From contig NZ_AOIJ01000049.1 of assembly GCF_000337175.1 (NCBI RefSeq), forward strand, positions 79,214 through 143,213: a DNA stretch of 64,000 bases, in the 5' to 3' direction. This document shows, piece after piece, positions 18,359-28,057 of this stretch. This DNA is from Natrinema gari JCM 14663 (GTDB lineage Archaea; Halobacteriota; Halobacteria; Halobacteriales; Natrialbaceae). The notes under the pieces were generated by a model. That model saw nothing but the letters and a program-made list of their open reading frames with translations, searched no databases and had not been told where the DNA came from. The number at the start of each line of letters is the position of its first letter. Within the stretch, counting starts at the first letter, position 1. Position numbers and translations under genes: made by a program.

Positions 18359-19891
18359 TCAGTAGTCGTCCAGCTCGTAGAGCTCGCCGTACTTCGACTC
18401 GACGTACTCGAGGAAGTAGTCCGCGGTCAACCCCTCGCCGGTGGCCTGCTCGATGAGGTCGGGCGTGACGTAGCGCTTGCCGTGTCGATGGATGTTCTCG
18501 CGGAGCCAGCCGTTGAGTTCGTCGAACTCGCCCGCGCGGATGTCGTCGTCGAACTCGCCGCAGTCGTCCTCGGCGGCGGCGTACAGCTGCGACGCGAGCA
18601 CCGAGCCAAGCGAGTACGTCGGGAAGTAGCCGAAGTCGCCGTGCGACCAGTGGATGTCCTGCAGGCAGCCCTCCGCATCCGTGTCCGGGCGCACGCCGAG
18701 GTACTCCTCGTACTTGTCGTTCCAGACCTCGGGCACCTCCGAGACCTCGAGGTCGCCCCGGATCAGATCGCGTTCGATCTCGAACCGAATGACGATGTGG
18801 AGGTGGTAGGTGAGTTCGTCCGCCTCGGTCCGGATGAGGTTGTCGTCGGAGACCTGATTCGCGGCCTCATAGGCCGCCTCGGGCGTGACATCTGCGAGTT
18901 CGGGGAAGCGGTCGCGAGCGATCGGCAGGAAGTGCTCCCAGAACGGACGGGACCGCCCGACGTGGTTCTCCCAGAGCCGTGACTGGGATTCGTGGACCGA
19001 GAGGTCCCGTGGCTCGCCCAGCGGCGTGGCGTACCCCTCGTCGGGGAGACCCAGGGTGTAGTTCGCGTGGCCGAACTCGTGGATCGTCGAGGTGAGCGAG
19101 CCAAGGAGATCCGTGGGCTCGAACCGGGTCGTCACGCGGGCGTCGAACTGCGTGCCCGACGAGAACGGATGCGGCGCGGTATCGATCCGGCCACGGTTCC
19201 AGTCGTAGCCCAGCGAATCCAGCACGTCCCGTGCGAGCGCTTCCTGATCGTCGTCGTCGAACTCGCCCGCGAACGCGTCGGTCTCGAGCGTCGCGTCGCT
19301 GTCCTGAACCGCATCGATCAGCGGGACGAGCGTCTCGCGAAGCCGCTCGAGGACCCGTTCCGCGGTCTCGAGGTCGATGTAGGGCTCGTAGTCCGCGAAC
19401 AACACGGCGTACGGGTCGGCGTCGGGATCGATGTGGGCCGCGTACTCCCGCTTGAGGTCGACTAATTTCTCGAGCGTGGGCGCGAAGTGGTCGAAGTCGT
19501 CGGCCTCTTTGGCCTGCTTCCACGTCGGATGTGCGTTCGATGCCGTTGCCGAGAGTTCCTCGACGAGGTCCTGTGGGACGCTCGTCTCGCGGTCGTACCG
19601 GCGGCGGATCTCGCGGACGACCGCGGTCGCGTCTTCGTCGAGGTCATCGGACTCGAGGGCCGAAAGCAACTCGCCGGTCTCGTCGGCGGTCAGGAGTTCG
19701 TGACTGAGCGACGACAGCGTCGAGAGTTGCTGTGCGCGGGCCGGCGTCCCCTCATCGGGCATCACGACCTCCTGGTCCCACCGCAGAACACCGGTGGCGT
19801 TCTCGACGTTGGAGATGCGCCGTACTCGCGCTTCGAACTGTTCGTAGGTGTCCGTCTCGCTCGCATCGCTCCGTGCTTGATCGGTCGCCAT
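18359..19891 (-). CDS. Carboxypeptidase M32 (Taq-type)
   Basis: Cytoplasmic zinc carboxypeptidase removing C-terminal residues from peptides. It has 510 residues, normal for family M32. The zinc motif HEFGH is near residue 273 (TIHEFGHANYTLG). The downstream signatures HESQSRLWENHVGRS and HLHIVIRFEIERDLI, and the C-terminal IHWSHGDFGYFPTYSLG, are all strongly M32-specific. The ATG of MATDQARSD was chosen over an upstream extension of 48 codons that lacks family character. With PepF, the M20 enzyme and PAN it adds to a peptidase-rich stretch. Confidence 0.95.
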   Translation of the reverse strand: MATDQARSDASETDTYEQFEARVRRISNVENATGVLRWDQEVVMPDEGTPARAQQLSTLSSLSHELLTADETGELLSALESDDLDEDATAVVREIRRRYDRETSVPQDLVEELSATASNAHPTWKQAKEADDFDHFAPTLEKLVDLKREYAAHIDPDADPYAVLFADYEPYIDLETAERVLERLRETLVPLIDAVQDSDATLETDAFAGEFDDDDQEALARDVLDSLGYDWNRGRIDTAPHPFSSGTQFDARVTTRFEPTDLLGSLTSTIHEFGHANYTLGLPDEGYATPLGEPRDLSVHESQSRLWENHVGRSRPFWEHFLPIARDRFPELADVTPEAAYEAANQVSDDNLIRTEADELTYHLHIVIRFEIERDLIRGDLEVSEVPEVWNDKYEEYLGVRPDTDAEGCLQDIHWSHGDFGYFPTYSLGSVLASQLYAAAEDDCGEFDDDIRAGEFDELNGWLRENIHRHGKRYVTPDLIEQATGEGLTADYFLEYVESKYGELYELDDY

Positions 19892-20154
19892 AGCGGTCCG
19901 TTCACTCGGAAGTGCTATCAACGTCTTGGTACCGGACATTTCGAGGCCTATTGACTGTCGGCTATCAGGACGGTCAGTTTGCCGTGACACAACGTCACTG
20001 AGTGTCCGTCTCGCTGAAACGGACGCTCCTCGCATCTCCGAGCCGTCAACCGCCGTGTTCGCCGTGAGTCTGCTGCTCGATGATCGCGGCAGCTACGCGA
20101 GTGCGCGGGTTACGATCGGCATCTCGGGCGGTACCCACCGGCCGCGCGACGCAC

Positions 20155-21258
20155 TCACCGCGCCGACGGCCACCGTTCGGCGACCCGCCGATAGGTCTCG
20201 TGACAGCGCTCGAGAACGGGGATCGAGACGCTCTCGTCGTCGGTGTGGGCCTCGCCGGGCTCGGACGGGCCGTAGATCACGCAGTCGGTCCCGGCCTGTG
20301 AGAGCCACCCCGCGTCTGTCGCGTGGGGTTTCGTCACCAGTTCGGGCTCGGCCGCTTGCACGCCGTCAGCGGCCTCGAGAACCGTCTCGGCGAACGTCTC
20401 GTCGTCACAGCGCATCGGCGGCAGGTCCTGGTCGACCGTCCACTCGACGCCGTCGAGGTCGGCGACTCGCTCGAGGGCCGCGCGTTCGCCCGGCACCGTC
20501 CGCTCGTCGACTGTGACCACACAGCGGGCGGGGACGACGTTCATCGCCGACCCGCCCTCGATCTCCGTGACGGTGAGTCGGCCTGCGATCGAGTCGCCCG
20601 CCACGTCGACCGACGGGACCTCGAGTTCGCGAACGCGATCGACGGCCGCGGTGGCGCGATAGATGGCGTTCTCGCCGGCGTCGGCTTCGCTGGCGTGTGC
20701 GGCAGTGCCGCGAGCGGTGATCGTACTCCCGCGACGGCCCTTGTGGGCGACGGCCACGTCGGTGACGTTCGGGCTCGAGTAGTTCGTCGACCCTTCGCCG
20801 ACGATGGCGTACTCGGGGGCAAACCCGTCGTCGATCGCGTATCGTGCGCCGACGCCGCCGACCTCCTCGCCGACGAAGCTCGCGACGACGAGTTCGCCGG
20901 CGGGGTCGGCATCGCGGAAGGCCAGCAGCGCGGCCGCGAGCGCTCCTTTCATGTCCGCCGCCCCGCGGCCGTACAGGCGGCCGTCTCGCTCCTCGACGAC
21001 GTACTCGCTCGCTTCGTCGACGTTCCCGTCCGCGGTCGCGACCTGCGACTCGGCCGGCGCGACGACATCGTGATGTCCGACCAGTGCAAGCGTCTCGGGT
21101 CCCGTCCCTTTTCGGGCGATCACGTTCCCGACGGCGTCCCGAGTCACGTCGGCGTCGGTCTCGCGGCGCAGCCACGACTCGAGGACATCACCGGCGGCGG
21201 CCGCGTCTTCATGGCTCGGGATCGACACGAGCTCGCGGGTCAACTCGACGAGAGTCAT
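20155..21258 (-). CDS. M20-family amidohydrolase (ArgE/DapE type)
   Basis: Zinc-dependent deacylase or peptidase, 367 residues. Metal-ligand motifs in order are LVGHHDVV (histidine), GRGAADMKG (bridging aspartate), FVGEEVGG (catalytic and ligand glutamates) and a late PSEPGEAHTDDE histidine. The lid domain begins at HKGRRGSTITARGTAAHAS, whose histidine completes the active site across the dimer. Substrates of this family include N-succinyl-diaminopimelate, N-acetylornithine and dipeptides. Because archaea lack a diaminopimelate wall, an acyl-amino-acid or peptide substrate is more likely than classical DapE work, but this is inference. Confidence 0.85.
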   Translation of the reverse strand: MTLVELTRELVSIPSHEDAAAAGDVLESWLRRETDADVTRDAVGNVIARKGTGPETLALVGHHDVVAPAESQVATADGNVDEASEYVVEERDGRLYGRGAADMKGALAAALLAFRDADPAGELVVASFVGEEVGGVGARYAIDDGFAPEYAIVGEGSTNYSSPNVTDVAVAHKGRRGSTITARGTAAHASEADAGENAIYRATAAVDRVRELEVPSVDVAGDSIAGRLTVTEIEGGSAMNVVPARCVVTVDERTVPGERAALERVADLDGVEWTVDQDLPPMRCDDETFAETVLEAADGVQAAEPELVTKPHATDAGWLSQAGTDCVIYGPSEPGEAHTDDESVSIPVLERCHETYRRVAERWPSAR

Positions 21259-21339
21259 ACGCGATGTCTCGGCGGCTGTGCTGTTCAGTGCACCGGCTCC
21301 CGAAATCAGGAGTGCGATCGTCCTGCCGGGGCGGGCGGC

Positions 21340-22983
21340 TCAATCGTACCGTTCGTAAACCGGCGGCTCATCGTCGGCGTCGGCCTCCGTCAGCCGCGCA
21401 ACCGACTCGCGGACCTCTCGCAGGCTGGCCGTTTGCTGTTGGCTCGCCGCCGCGACCGACTCCGCGGCGCTTGCGACGGTGTCGGCCGACTCCGAGAGGT
21501 CCTCGAGCGTCTCCGCCGTCACCTCGACGCCCCGGGCCTGCTGATCGGTCGCCGTCGCGACGTCTTCCATGCCGGCCGCCGTCGTCCGTGCCGACTCGTG
21601 GATCTCCTCGAGCGAGTCGACCGTCTCCCGAACGCGGTCGGTCCCGGCATCGACGCGGGTAACGGTCTCCTCAGTTGTTTCAACGGTCGCCGCGGCGTCC
21701 TGACGGACGGCTTCGACGGCGTCCTCGATCTCGGCGAGATCGGACTTCGTCTGTTCGGCGAACGAGCGCACTTCGCTCGCGATGATCCCCATCGTCTCGC
21801 TGCCGTCCGCGTCGTCCCGCGAGGACTCGATCTTCGCGTTCGCCGCCAGCACCGTCGTCCGTTCGGCCAATTCGTCGAGTCGGTCGACGATCTCGTCGAT
21901 CTCCTCGGTTCGGTCCGCGAGCGTATCGACCGCGTCGGCGACGCGGTCGGTCGCGTCTTCGATCGCCGCGAGCTCGTCCAGCGCGTCGTCGGCCGCCTCC
22001 ACGCCCTGTGCGGCGAGCGTTTCGGTTCGATCGCTCTCCTCGCTGACCTCGTCGGCGACGCTTGCGACCTCCTCGATGGCCGCGCTCATCTCGTTGAGCT
22101 CCCCCGCCGCCCGCGTGATGCCGGTCGCCTGCGAGTCGGTCTGCTCGCTGATCGCCTCGGCGCGCTGAGCGACGACCTCGCTCGAGTCGTGGAGTTCGGC
22201 GATCGGTGCCTCGACGTCGGTTTCGACCTCTCGCGCGAGTCGTTCGCGCCGTTCGATCGAGTCCTCGAGTCGCTGTGCGTAGGAGTCGACGTACGTGTCG
22301 ACCGCGACCTGCATATCGAGGTTGATGATCCGCAACAGCGAGAGGACGTCCATCATCCCGTCATCGATGGCGTCTCTGACCGTTTCCTCGAGCGACTCCT
22401 CGAGACCGTCACTCTGGTCTTCGCCACTGCCACCGAGGCCGAGCGCGCCGACGAACCGGTCGAGACCGCCGTCGTCCTCGGTGTCGCGCTCCGCGGCCCA
22501 CTCCTCGATGGCATCGACGACCTGTTGCTGGACCCGCTCGTTGAGCCGAGACATGATCAGGTCGTAGTAGACGCCGTACTGTCCCACGTACTGTTTCAGG
22601 GGCATGTCGAGCAGTTCGTGGAGTTTGCCGATTCGGGCCCGGTTCTTGAAGAACTCCTGATCGTAGTCCCCAGTCGCAAGCGAGACGAGGTACGCCTGCT
22701 GTGTTTGCTTGAGCGCGTCGACGTTTTTCGGGGAGCGGTCGACGATCGCCCGCGTCTGCTCGTAGTGGAAGACGTTCTCATAGAAGTCGTCCGCGATCGC
22801 CTCCGCGTTGGCCTGCAAGAGCGGCTCGAGAGCGGCCAGGCGCTGCTCGTCGGCCTCATCGAACCCGATGAATGCCTTTCGCCACGCGATTTCGTCGTCG
22901 TCGAGCTCGATCCGGTCGACGAGATCGTCGACATCGAGAAAATCATTGAGTCCGTCGCGCCCGAACGTCTCCTGGGGTTGCAT
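21340..22983 (-). CDS. hemAT: Globin-coupled aerotaxis transducer (HemAT-like)
   Basis: Soluble oxygen-sensing chemotaxis receptor, 547 residues. The globin sensor domain occupies roughly residues 20-190; His122 in RARIGKLHELLDMPLKQY sits where the proximal heme ligand is expected. A linker with an Asp/Gly-rich stretch follows. The C-terminal half is a methyl-accepting coiled coil with paired Glu/Gln methylation-like sites and the signalling hairpin LAERTTVLAANAKIESSRDD, close to the conserved CheA/CheW-binding tip. There are no membrane helices, as expected for HemAT. It is divergent from the PIN ATPase gene. Confidence 0.92.
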   Translation of the reverse strand: MQPQETFGRDGLNDFLDVDDLVDRIELDDDEIAWRKAFIGFDEADEQRLAALEPLLQANAEAIADDFYENVFHYEQTRAIVDRSPKNVDALKQTQQAYLVSLATGDYDQEFFKNRARIGKLHELLDMPLKQYVGQYGVYYDLIMSRLNERVQQQVVDAIEEWAAERDTEDDGGLDRFVGALGLGGSGEDQSDGLEESLEETVRDAIDDGMMDVLSLLRIINLDMQVAVDTYVDSYAQRLEDSIERRERLAREVETDVEAPIAELHDSSEVVAQRAEAISEQTDSQATGITRAAGELNEMSAAIEEVASVADEVSEESDRTETLAAQGVEAADDALDELAAIEDATDRVADAVDTLADRTEEIDEIVDRLDELAERTTVLAANAKIESSRDDADGSETMGIIASEVRSFAEQTKSDLAEIEDAVEAVRQDAAATVETTEETVTRVDAGTDRVRETVDSLEEIHESARTTAAGMEDVATATDQQARGVEVTAETLEDLSESADTVASAAESVAAASQQQTASLREVRESVARLTEADADDEPPVYERYD

Positions 22984-23142
22984 GCGGGAAACGTGTTCGG
23001 TCGGTCCGTTAAGCTTTTATGAGTGTTCCCGCCGAATAGGAATACTCGGAGAGCTTTCACATCTCCACTGGTCGAAAAATACGTCCGCGGGACGGGGCAG
23101 TGTTGTGGACACCCTTATAGGGGTACGTCGATCAGTTTACGT

Positions 23143-25017
23143 ATGAACGTCGTGCCGGATACGAGCGTGGTCATCGACGGCCGCGTCTCGGCGACAATCG
23201 AAGACGGGCAGTTCGAGGGAGCGACGATCTGCGTCCCCGAGGCGGTCGTCGCGGAACTCGAGGCGCAGGCCAACGACGGGATCGACAGCGGCTGGGACGG
23301 CCTCGAGGAACTCCAGCGGCTGGCCGAGCTGGCCGACGACGGGGTCATCGACCTCCGCTACGTCGGGGAGCGGCCCAACGCGATCGAGCGGGGCCACGCC
23401 TCCGAGGGCGAGATCGACGCGCTGATCCGCGATCTCGCGGAGGAGTTCGACGCGACCTTCGTCACCAGCGATATCGTTCAGGCCGAGGTCGCCCAGGCGA
23501 AAGGACTCGATGTCGAGCGCGTATCCCCCGAGGTACGTGAGGTCGGGACCCTGGCCGTCGAGGAGTTCTTCGACGAGCGGACGATGAGCGTCCACCTCAA
23601 GACCGATGCCGTCCCGAAGGCCAAACGCGGCGACCTCGGTGAGATGCGCTACGAAGCCATCGCCGACGAGCCCCTCGACGAGGCGACCATGGACGAATAC
23701 GCCCGCGAAGTCGTCGACGGCGCGAAGGAGGCCCCCGACGGCTTCATCGAACTCTCGGAGTCGGGCATGAAGATCGTCCAGTTCCGGGACTACCGGATCG
23801 CGATCGGCCGACCACCCTTTGCCGACGGGATCGAGATCACCGCCGTCCGGCCGATCGCCCAGACGGACATCGAGGACTACGAGCACGCCGACGAGTTGAA
23901 AGAGCGCCTGCTCGAGCGCCAGCGCGGCGTCCTCATCTCGGGGTCGCCCGGGGCGGGGAAATCGACGTTCGCGCAGGCGGTCGCCCGCTACATCTCGGAT
24001 CACGACTACTCGGTCAAGACGATGGAGAAGCCGCGGGACCTGCAGGTCGGCCCTGACATCACCCAGTATACGGAACTGGGCGGCGAGATGGCCAAAACGG
24101 CCGACGCCCTGTTGATGGTCCGGCCGGACTACACCATCTACGACGAGGTCCGCAAGACCGACGACTTCGAGGTCTTCGCGGACATGCGCCTGGCCGGCGT
24201 CGGCATGATCGGCGTCGTCCACGCGACGCGGCCGATCGACGCCCTCCAGCGACTGGTCGGCCGGGTCGAACTCGGGATGATTCCGCAGGTCGTCGACACC
24301 GTCGTCTACATCGAGGCCGGCGAGGTGTCGACGGTCTACGACGTCAGGACCGAGGTCAAAGTCCCTGCCGGCCTCACGGAAGAGGACCTCGCTCGCCCGG
24401 TCATTCAGGTCATGAATTTCCAGACCGGCGACCCCGAGTACGAGATCTACACCTTCAACCGGCAGGTCGTTACCGTTCCGCTCAACGACGAGGACGGCGG
24501 CCCCGGAACCGAGTCCGGCGTCGACCGGATCGCCAAACAGGAAATCGAGCGGGAGATCCGCTCGATCGCCCACGGCTACGTCGACGTCGAACTCAAAAGC
24601 CAGGACACGGCCGTCGTCTACGTCGAGGAGGACGACATCTCGAGCGTCATCGGCAAGGGTGGTGGCCGAATCACTGACATCGAGAACCGGTTGGGGATTG
24701 ACATCGACGTCCGGACCCATGACGAGAACCCCAACTACGGCGCGGGAAGCGCTGGCGGCGGTGCGAGTGCGAACGGCGGAGGCGGCGGTTCGCAGGCCGG
24801 CCAGATGGTCCAGCCCGAAATCACCTCACGACACATCGTTATCCCCGTCGACGGCAACCACGGTGAGACCGTCGAGGTGCAAGCCGGCGGCGAGTACCTC
24901 TTCACTGCGACGGTGAGCCGCGGCGGCGAGATTCAGGTGTCCCGGGGGAGTGCGATCGCGGAGGAACTCGAGCGGGCGATCGACCGGAAGGACCCGGTGA
25001 CGGTCGTTCCATCGTAA
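23143..25017 (+). CDS. PIN-domain and KH-domain ATPase (PINc/VapC-type, PINA-related)
   Basis: A 624-residue archaeal protein: an N-terminal PIN nuclease-like domain (first acidic residue in VPDTSVVIDGRV; further acidic clusters SEGEIDALI and FVTSDIVQAE, through about residue 140), a PilT-like ATPase (Walker A GSPGAGKST near 267; MVRPDYTIYDEVRKTDDF as Walker B region), a KH domain (SSVIGKGGGRITDIENRLG near 505), a Gly-rich linker and a short C-terminal beta domain. The crenarchaeal relative PINA acts with Holliday-junction resolvase; haloarchaeal function is unproven. The start MNVVPDTSVV is set by the PIN motif. Its last 69 bases reappear in diverged form 1.8 kb downstream. Confidence 0.93.
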   Translation: MNVVPDTSVVIDGRVSATIEDGQFEGATICVPEAVVAELEAQANDGIDSGWDGLEELQRLAELADDGVIDLRYVGERPNAIERGHASEGEIDALIRDLAEEFDATFVTSDIVQAEVAQAKGLDVERVSPEVREVGTLAVEEFFDERTMSVHLKTDAVPKAKRGDLGEMRYEAIADEPLDEATMDEYAREVVDGAKEAPDGFIELSESGMKIVQFRDYRIAIGRPPFADGIEITAVRPIAQTDIEDYEHADELKERLLERQRGVLISGSPGAGKSTFAQAVARYISDHDYSVKTMEKPRDLQVGPDITQYTELGGEMAKTADALLMVRPDYTIYDEVRKTDDFEVFADMRLAGVGMIGVVHATRPIDALQRLVGRVELGMIPQVVDTVVYIEAGEVSTVYDVRTEVKVPAGLTEEDLARPVIQVMNFQTGDPEYEIYTFNRQVVTVPLNDEDGGPGTESGVDRIAKQEIEREIRSIAHGYVDVELKSQDTAVVYVEEDDISSVIGKGGGRITDIENRLGIDIDVRTHDENPNYGAGSAGGGASANGGGGGSQAGQMVQPEITSRHIVIPVDGNHGETVEVQAGGEYLFTATVSRGGEIQVSRGSAIAEELERAIDRKDPVTVVPS

Positions 25018-25231
25018 CCGACCGAACCGTGAGAGCACGAACGGAGTGAGTGAGCGGCGTTTTGCGGGTCGTCACGAGTAGTACGAGAGTAGCGGTCTCG
25101 GGACCGGGCGCACGGAATCCGCGTGCGCAGACGAAACGAGTGATGACCCAGCAAGCAAAGCGTTCTCGTAGCGTATTTCGACGAGCATTTGCACAACTCT
25201 TTTACATTTGATGTTATATGTTTATATCATT

Positions 25232-26725
25232 ATGAATTGGCGCCGTCGACGGTTCCTGACAGCAACCAGTTCCCTCTTTTCGCTCGGAATCGCGGGCTGT
25301 CTGACGAACGAGACGGACGAATCGGGCCCCGACAAGAAGCCGGACAGTGATGAGGAGTCGTTGTCCTCGGCCCTCGCCGATCCCCTGACACTGCTTCCGG
25401 GAAGCATCGGCGACATAGATAGCGTTCACGCGGTGACACCGGGTGTGTTCGACGGCACCACAGTGGTACCGACGGGCGTGGACTATCGGTACTTCGCTCC
25501 GGTCGACGATCTCTCGGCCATTGAGTGGGTCCTCGAGGTCACGCCGTCCGATGGTCTCCCGATCCGGGTAGTGACTGGCGATATCACCACGGACTCGTAC
25601 ACGGACGACCAGCATCTTAGCGACCGAAACGGCCTCTCACTGTACGAACTCGACACCGCCGGACCCGGTGTCCGGACCGCTGCGTTCACTGACGGGATCG
25701 TGATACAGAGCGGCGACGAACAAGCCATTGAAACGGTTGTCGACGCTGCCGGCAGTGAGAGCTCGGACACTCTACTCACGACACAGCCCGAACTCGAGCA
25801 AGGGCTGGCAGGGCTCGGCGGATACGACAGTCGGCAAGTAGAACCCGCCACGCAAGAAGTAGCCGAATCGCTTGGCATCGACACCGAGACTGCCGTTAGC
25901 ACCGGCAGGGGGCAGCGACTACCGGACCCCGACCACCTCGAACGACGTTATTTCGTGCAGGTGACCGACGAGTCCGTCATCACAACTGACGTCAAAGAAC
26001 GGTTTGAATCGATGATCCGACAGAACGATGCGGACGAGAGCCGTCCGACCATCGGCACCGATGGGGCAGTGCTCTCCGCTGACACCACCATTGATCTCGC
26101 TGACCGCCGACGCGCTCGTGCACACGACAATCCGGTCCTGGGTTCGGAGAGCGGATATGATCCCAGTGCGAACTGGCTCGTCATTCCGATCGTTCGCGGC
26201 GATGAAACGCCCGTCGACGCACTTACGCTCGAGGTCGACGGCGAGGTGTACGATCCCGAGATTTGGGCCGACGGCGAAGAAACGATCGAAGAGGGCGACG
26301 AAATCCTCGTTCGACAGGCTGACTCCGAGCCGTTGACGGAGCTCAGACTCGTCCACGACGAGGAAACGAACGGTGGTCCTGAACGGACCGTCCTGAACGA
26401 TCTCACCTTCGAGTACGACTACGGCGGGAAGTCACGATCGCTGCAGATAACGTACGCCGACGAGTTCCCATTGGACGGGACACACGTGTACGGTGGAATC
26501 TACGTCGATCCGGAATGGAGACAACGAGAACGGATCGTCGATGCGGTGGGCTCGAAGCGAGAATCCGGGCCGAAACCGGACCGGACGATACAGCCGTGGA
26601 GCGGGACGGAGATCACTGATGGTGCCACAGCGACGATCGAGAACATCAACCCGGGAGACACGGTCGCAATCGGGTGGCGCAGTGTCCAAGAGACGAGTCT
26701 CGATGCGTTCACCGTACCGGAATAA
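25232..26725 (+). CDS. Large secreted lipoprotein, unknown function
   Basis: A 497-residue protein starting MNWRRRRFLTATSSL, a Tat-like basic N-terminus followed by a lipobox ending GIAGC, so it is predicted to be exported and lipid-anchored. An acidic Ser-rich linker follows. The middle is alternating beta/alpha sequence without an enzymatic motif I recognise (for example SLYELDTAGPGVRTAAFTDG). The C-terminal part (LTFEYDYGGKSRSLQITYAD; TVAIGWRSVQET) looks beta-rich. The gene is bracketed by two copies of the 3' end of the PIN/KH ATPase gene and preceded by an A/T-rich promoter zone, both signs of acquisition as an insert. Confidence 0.75.
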   Translation: MNWRRRRFLTATSSLFSLGIAGCLTNETDESGPDKKPDSDEESLSSALADPLTLLPGSIGDIDSVHAVTPGVFDGTTVVPTGVDYRYFAPVDDLSAIEWVLEVTPSDGLPIRVVTGDITTDSYTDDQHLSDRNGLSLYELDTAGPGVRTAAFTDGIVIQSGDEQAIETVVDAAGSESSDTLLTTQPELEQGLAGLGGYDSRQVEPATQEVAESLGIDTETAVSTGRGQRLPDPDHLERRYFVQVTDESVITTDVKERFESMIRQNDADESRPTIGTDGAVLSADTTIDLADRRRARAHDNPVLGSESGYDPSANWLVIPIVRGDETPVDALTLEVDGEVYDPEIWADGEETIEEGDEILVRQADSEPLTELRLVHDEETNGGPERTVLNDLTFEYDYGGKSRSLQITYADEFPLDGTHVYGGIYVDPEWRQRERIVDAVGSKRESGPKPDRTIQPWSGTEITDGATATIENINPGDTVAIGWRSVQETSLDAFTVPE

Positions 26726-26781
26726 AGCGACGCGACGCCGAATTCGGCTACTTATGGGAGCCAGATCAGGTATCGCCTAAG

Positions 26782-26850
26782 AGCACGATCGCCGAGGAAC
26801 TCGAGCGGGCGATCGACCGAAAGGACCCGATCACGGTCGTGCCCTCATAA
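26782..26850 (+). pseudogene. Second, diverged copy of the 3' end of the PIN/KH ATPase gene
   Basis: Encodes STIAEELERAIDRKDPITVV then PS and a TAA, against SAIAEELERAIDRKDPVTVV then PS and TAA at the true gene end (24949-25017). By eye 60 of 69 bases are identical. Six of the nine differences are silent, and the others give only A-to-T and V-to-I changes, so this copy evolved under selection before it was stranded here. Similar downstream sequence follows both copies. It marks the right boundary of an insert carrying the lipoprotein gene. Confidence 0.85.
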
Positions 26851-26995
26851 GCGGGCGAACCGCGAACGGGCGTCAACGCGTGAGCGACCGACGTGAGAGG
26901 TGCGTTTTCGGCGTCGGCGCGAGTGGATCGAGGAAGAGCCACGACAGCGTCGCTCTCGCAGGGACTCGTTGTGTGTGAGTGGCCGGCATCCCGAC

Positions 26996-28057
26996 TCAGG
27001 GCGACCAGATCCCGTCTTCCCGATCGAGCAGCGTGACCACGACGACGTGTGGGAGAGTCAACACGGCGATCCCGACCAGATAGACCGCGATCGTGTCGGC
27101 GACGGTCGCGGGCGTTCGCGGGACGGCGAGCCAGATCCCGACGAGGACGGCCAACGCGGCGAGAGTCAACGGCGCTGCGTCACGGGCGAACCGGGACACA
27201 GCGGTCCGAATTGCCCCGTGCTCGAGGGCGGCGCTCGCGACGGGGTCCACGAGCATCGTTCTGAGGACGTGCCGGAGCGAGTGCCAGAAACAGAAGTAGA
27301 GACCGATCGCGAGGATCGGCGGCACGGTGGCGAAGTAGCCGACGAGACCCAGCGTCTCGGCGACGTCGACGAACCACGGCCACCGCTCGTCGGGGCTCGT
27401 TCGACGGAGCCCGAGGAAGAGCGAGAGCGCGATCAGCGACCCGAACCCGATCAGCACGGCCGCTCGAGCCGTCGGTTCGAAAAGCGGGTCGAGCGCGGTC
27501 GCCGCGCCGGGATCGAACACCCCGACGAGCCTCTCGGCGACGAACGCGTACTGCGCGGGAAAGGCGACCAGCGGGACGAGCATCGGGAGGCCGCCCCTGA
27601 CGAGGAGGGCGAGGAGCCGACTGGCCCGCGTCTCGAGATGGTCGGCACCGACGAACTCGAGGAGCGCGTAGACATCGCCCTGTCCCCAGTGGACGAGCGT
27701 GACGAGGACGAATAGGACGAACGCGGCGACTGGTGCGAGGAACCAGACGAGAGCGTAGGCGGAGCCGAGCAGGAGGTAGAGGCCGCCGACGAACGCGAGC
27801 GATCGCGGCGTAACCGGGTCGCCTCGGACCCGCGGTAACACGAGGTGGTCGACAGCGCCGTGGGGGAGTCCAAGAATGAGGACGCTGAGCGCCAGCGGCA
27901 CGTACTGGTAGACGAGCGGCGGCGCTCCGAACGCGATCGTCGCCGCGGCAGCGACGGCGAGCAGCGAGCCGAAGCCAAGGGCCACCCGAGCGGCGCGCGA
28001 TCGACTCTCGGCGCTCGCTCGCATGTCGGCGCGCCGGCCGATCGCGTCACCGGTCAT
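26996..28057 (-). CDS. blh: Brp/Blh-family beta-carotene 15,15'-dioxygenase
   Basis: Membrane enzyme that cleaves beta-carotene into two retinals, supplying the opsin chromophore. It has 353 residues with about nine hydrophobic helices. Probable iron-ligand histidines lie in LPHGAVDHLVLP, LVHWGQGDVYAL, FWHSLRHVLRTM and LTLPHVVVV, the conserved pattern of Blh proteins. The start MTGDAIGRRADM overlaps the last 11 bases of the lycopene cyclase gene, implying translational coupling; an internal ATG 11 codons later is an alternative. It is the last gene of the opsin-retinal cluster. Confidence 0.92.
   Translation of the reverse strand: MTGDAIGRRADMRASAESRSRAARVALGFGSLLAVAAAATIAFGAPPLVYQYVPLALSVLILGLPHGAVDHLVLPRVRGDPVTPRSLAFVGGLYLLLGSAYALVWFLAPVAAFVLFVLVTLVHWGQGDVYALLEFVGADHLETRASRLLALLVRGGLPMLVPLVAFPAQYAFVAERLVGVFDPGAATALDPLFEPTARAAVLIGFGSLIALSLFLGLRRTSPDERWPWFVDVAETLGLVGYFATVPPILAIGLYFCFWHSLRHVLRTMLVDPVASAALEHGAIRTAVSRFARDAAPLTLAALAVLVGIWLAVPRTPATVADTIAVYLVGIAVLTLPHVVVVTLLDREDGIWSP

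Noticed and set aside
20323..23022. A plus-strand open frame of 899 codons antisense to the M20 hydrolase and HemAT genes.
   Set aside because: It mirrors two confidently identified minus-strand genes; long antisense frames are expected in high-GC DNA and its composition (Arg/Val/Gly-rich, no fold) is not protein-like.
23137..24720. A minus-strand frame of 527 codons opposite the PIN/KH ATPase.
   Set aside because: Shadow of a multi-domain protein with clear motifs on the other strand.
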